A DNA stretch of 64,000 nucleotides, taken from positions 8,165,342 through 8,229,341 of the forward strand of contig NC_085091.1 in the NCBI RefSeq assembly GCF_963422355.1, written 5' to 3'. The stretch comes from Corticium candelabrum. Taxonomy: Eukaryota; Porifera; Homoscleromorpha; Homosclerophorida; Plakinidae. Shown piece after piece: positions 63,271-64,000 of this stretch (the stretch's first letter is position 1; every line of letters starts with the position of its first letter). The translations under genes were made by a program, and so were the position numbers. The notes under the pieces were generated by a model. The model saw only the letters and a program-made list of their open reading frames with translations, was not told the origin of the DNA and searched no databases.

Positions 63271-64000
63271 GTTCATACAGATAAGACCCTCATGACAGAG
63301 AGCTGGGGTGTCAACTGCTCTATGGCTACCTCTGGTTCTCTTGCTAAAATTAGTGTAAATTGGTCAGATATTCGGCTGCAAATGTAACTGCAGTGTGTAG
63401 ATGCCTATACAATCAGTTCAACATGGCGATTAACTTTGAAAAGCACAAATAATACCTATCAAACTGTTCCTTGCATGAAAAATCATAATGTAAGTAACAT
63501 AGGTACAGTAAGAGCAAGTGTCAACTGACCTGTATGTTTACAGTCGAGGCTGTTTGCTGCATACATGGTTATCAAACACGTTCTAACTGTTTGTAATTGT
63601 TCAATGTCAGAAAATGCTACCATACAGTTTACATAAAACTTTTCCATCAAAGCAATAGTTTTAAATTTTACCTGTAAACTGTCTAATTAATTAATATTAA
63701 TCATCAACAGTAAAGACATTAGTTAAAACAGTTGTTATTCAAAATGTGTAATTCAATAGACAAAAGCATAATTGTTCAAGATGTTGTAATGTAAACAAAC
63801 CTTCATCGTCCTCATTCTCCTCTTTTTCTCTTGATTTGCTTATTAGTGATGAATTACAACTTTCATTTAATATGCCTGGCCCATCATCTTCTAGAACACT
63901 ATCATCAGCCTTCACTACTGAGCCATTCTGCATGTGAGCTCTAATATTTATCTGAACATTCTCCTTTTCCACATCGTAGTGAACAGAAAGAAGTTGAGAA
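60645..64000 (-). CDS. Major facilitator superfamily transporter, ZIFL-like (3' part; 5' end outside window)
   Basis: The minus-strand gene enters at 64000 and ends with a TAG at 60645-60647. Exons read, 5' to 3': an acidic cytoplasmic loop (about 63800-64000, [23 protein letters not shown]); a Ser-rich loop ending SKMWALLK (about 62700-62917); [24 protein letters not shown] (about 62523-62610); [20 protein letters not shown] (about 61879-61968); a hydrophobic exon with [12 protein letters not shown] (near 61790); [19 protein letters not shown] (about 61565-61630); an exon with [22 protein letters not shown] and [15 protein letters not shown] (about 60888-61063); and a last exon [15 protein letters not shown] to EHMSRKKIL (60645-60816). 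The GGLGFS and FINNSVP..GSVNGLA motifs are those of the C-terminal half of MFS proteins related to plant zinc-induced facilitator-like carriers. The substrate is unknown. The N-terminal helices lie beyond the window. Confidence 0.8.
63184..63269. repeat. (TA)n microsatellite in an MFS gene intron
   Basis: About 85 bp of alternating TA, in the intron between the acidic-loop exon and the Ser-rich exon. Confidence 0.95.

Noticed and set aside
60645-64000. Ferroportin (SLC40A1) as identity of the multi-TM gene
   Set aside because: The FINNSVP/GSVNGLA and GGLGFS motifs fit the MFS ZIFL-like pattern. No ferroportin-specific motif was seen.

Overview
The window is eukaryotic nuclear DNA from an animal. 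Genes are split into many short exons with GT..AG introns, coding density is low, and long (CA)n, (TA)n and (CTGC)n microsatellites are common. The gene set is metazoan: an Eph receptor kinase with a SAM domain, CCDC171, an ephexin-type RhoGEF, a synaptotagmin-like protein, ATAD3, D-glutamate cyclase and two Venus-flytrap receptor tyrosine kinases. I infer an early-branching animal, most likely a sponge, but nothing in the sequence proves the species.

Layout. 1-2947 (+): 3' part of an Eph receptor gene. 3341-16130 (+): CCDC171 orthologue, with a transposon (11326-11874) in one intron. 17772-22154: a structurally intact Ty3/gypsy LTR retrotransposon (minus strand) with identical 115-bp LTRs and a CAGTT target-site duplication. 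22941-27769 (+): ephexin-family RhoGEF (DH-PH-SH3). 28251-28505 (+): small helical protein. About 28740-29150 (-): LINE remnant. 30398-34724 (-): ATAD3. 35129-40846 (+) and 42366-49316 (+): tandem pair of Venus kinase receptor genes. The long first intron of the second carries a MITE and a TIR element with a RecQ helicase fragment. 50532-52324 (-): synaptotagmin-like protein. 52731-55453 (-): DGLUCY. 55647-58616 (+): four-TM protein, TMEM272-like. About 59230-59595 (+): broken hAT transposase. 60645-64000 (-): MFS transporter, 5' end outside the window.

Gene models were rebuilt by joining exons across GT..AG junctions with phase checks. The spliced lengths are exact multiples of three for the Eph fragment (425 aa), RhoGEF (1026 aa), VKR1 (932 aa), VKR2 (931 aa), synaptotagmin-like (441 aa), DGLUCY (609 aa) and TMEM272-like (259 aa) models. 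ATAD3, CCDC171 and the MFS gene were rebuilt exon by exon but not totalled.

Together the window is rich in tyrosine-kinase signalling: an Eph receptor, an ephexin-family RhoGEF of the type that acts downstream of Eph receptors, and two VFT-kinase receptors. ATAD3 and DGLUCY are mitochondrial housekeeping genes. ATAD3/VKR1 and DGLUCY/TMEM272-like are divergent pairs with short shared promoter regions.
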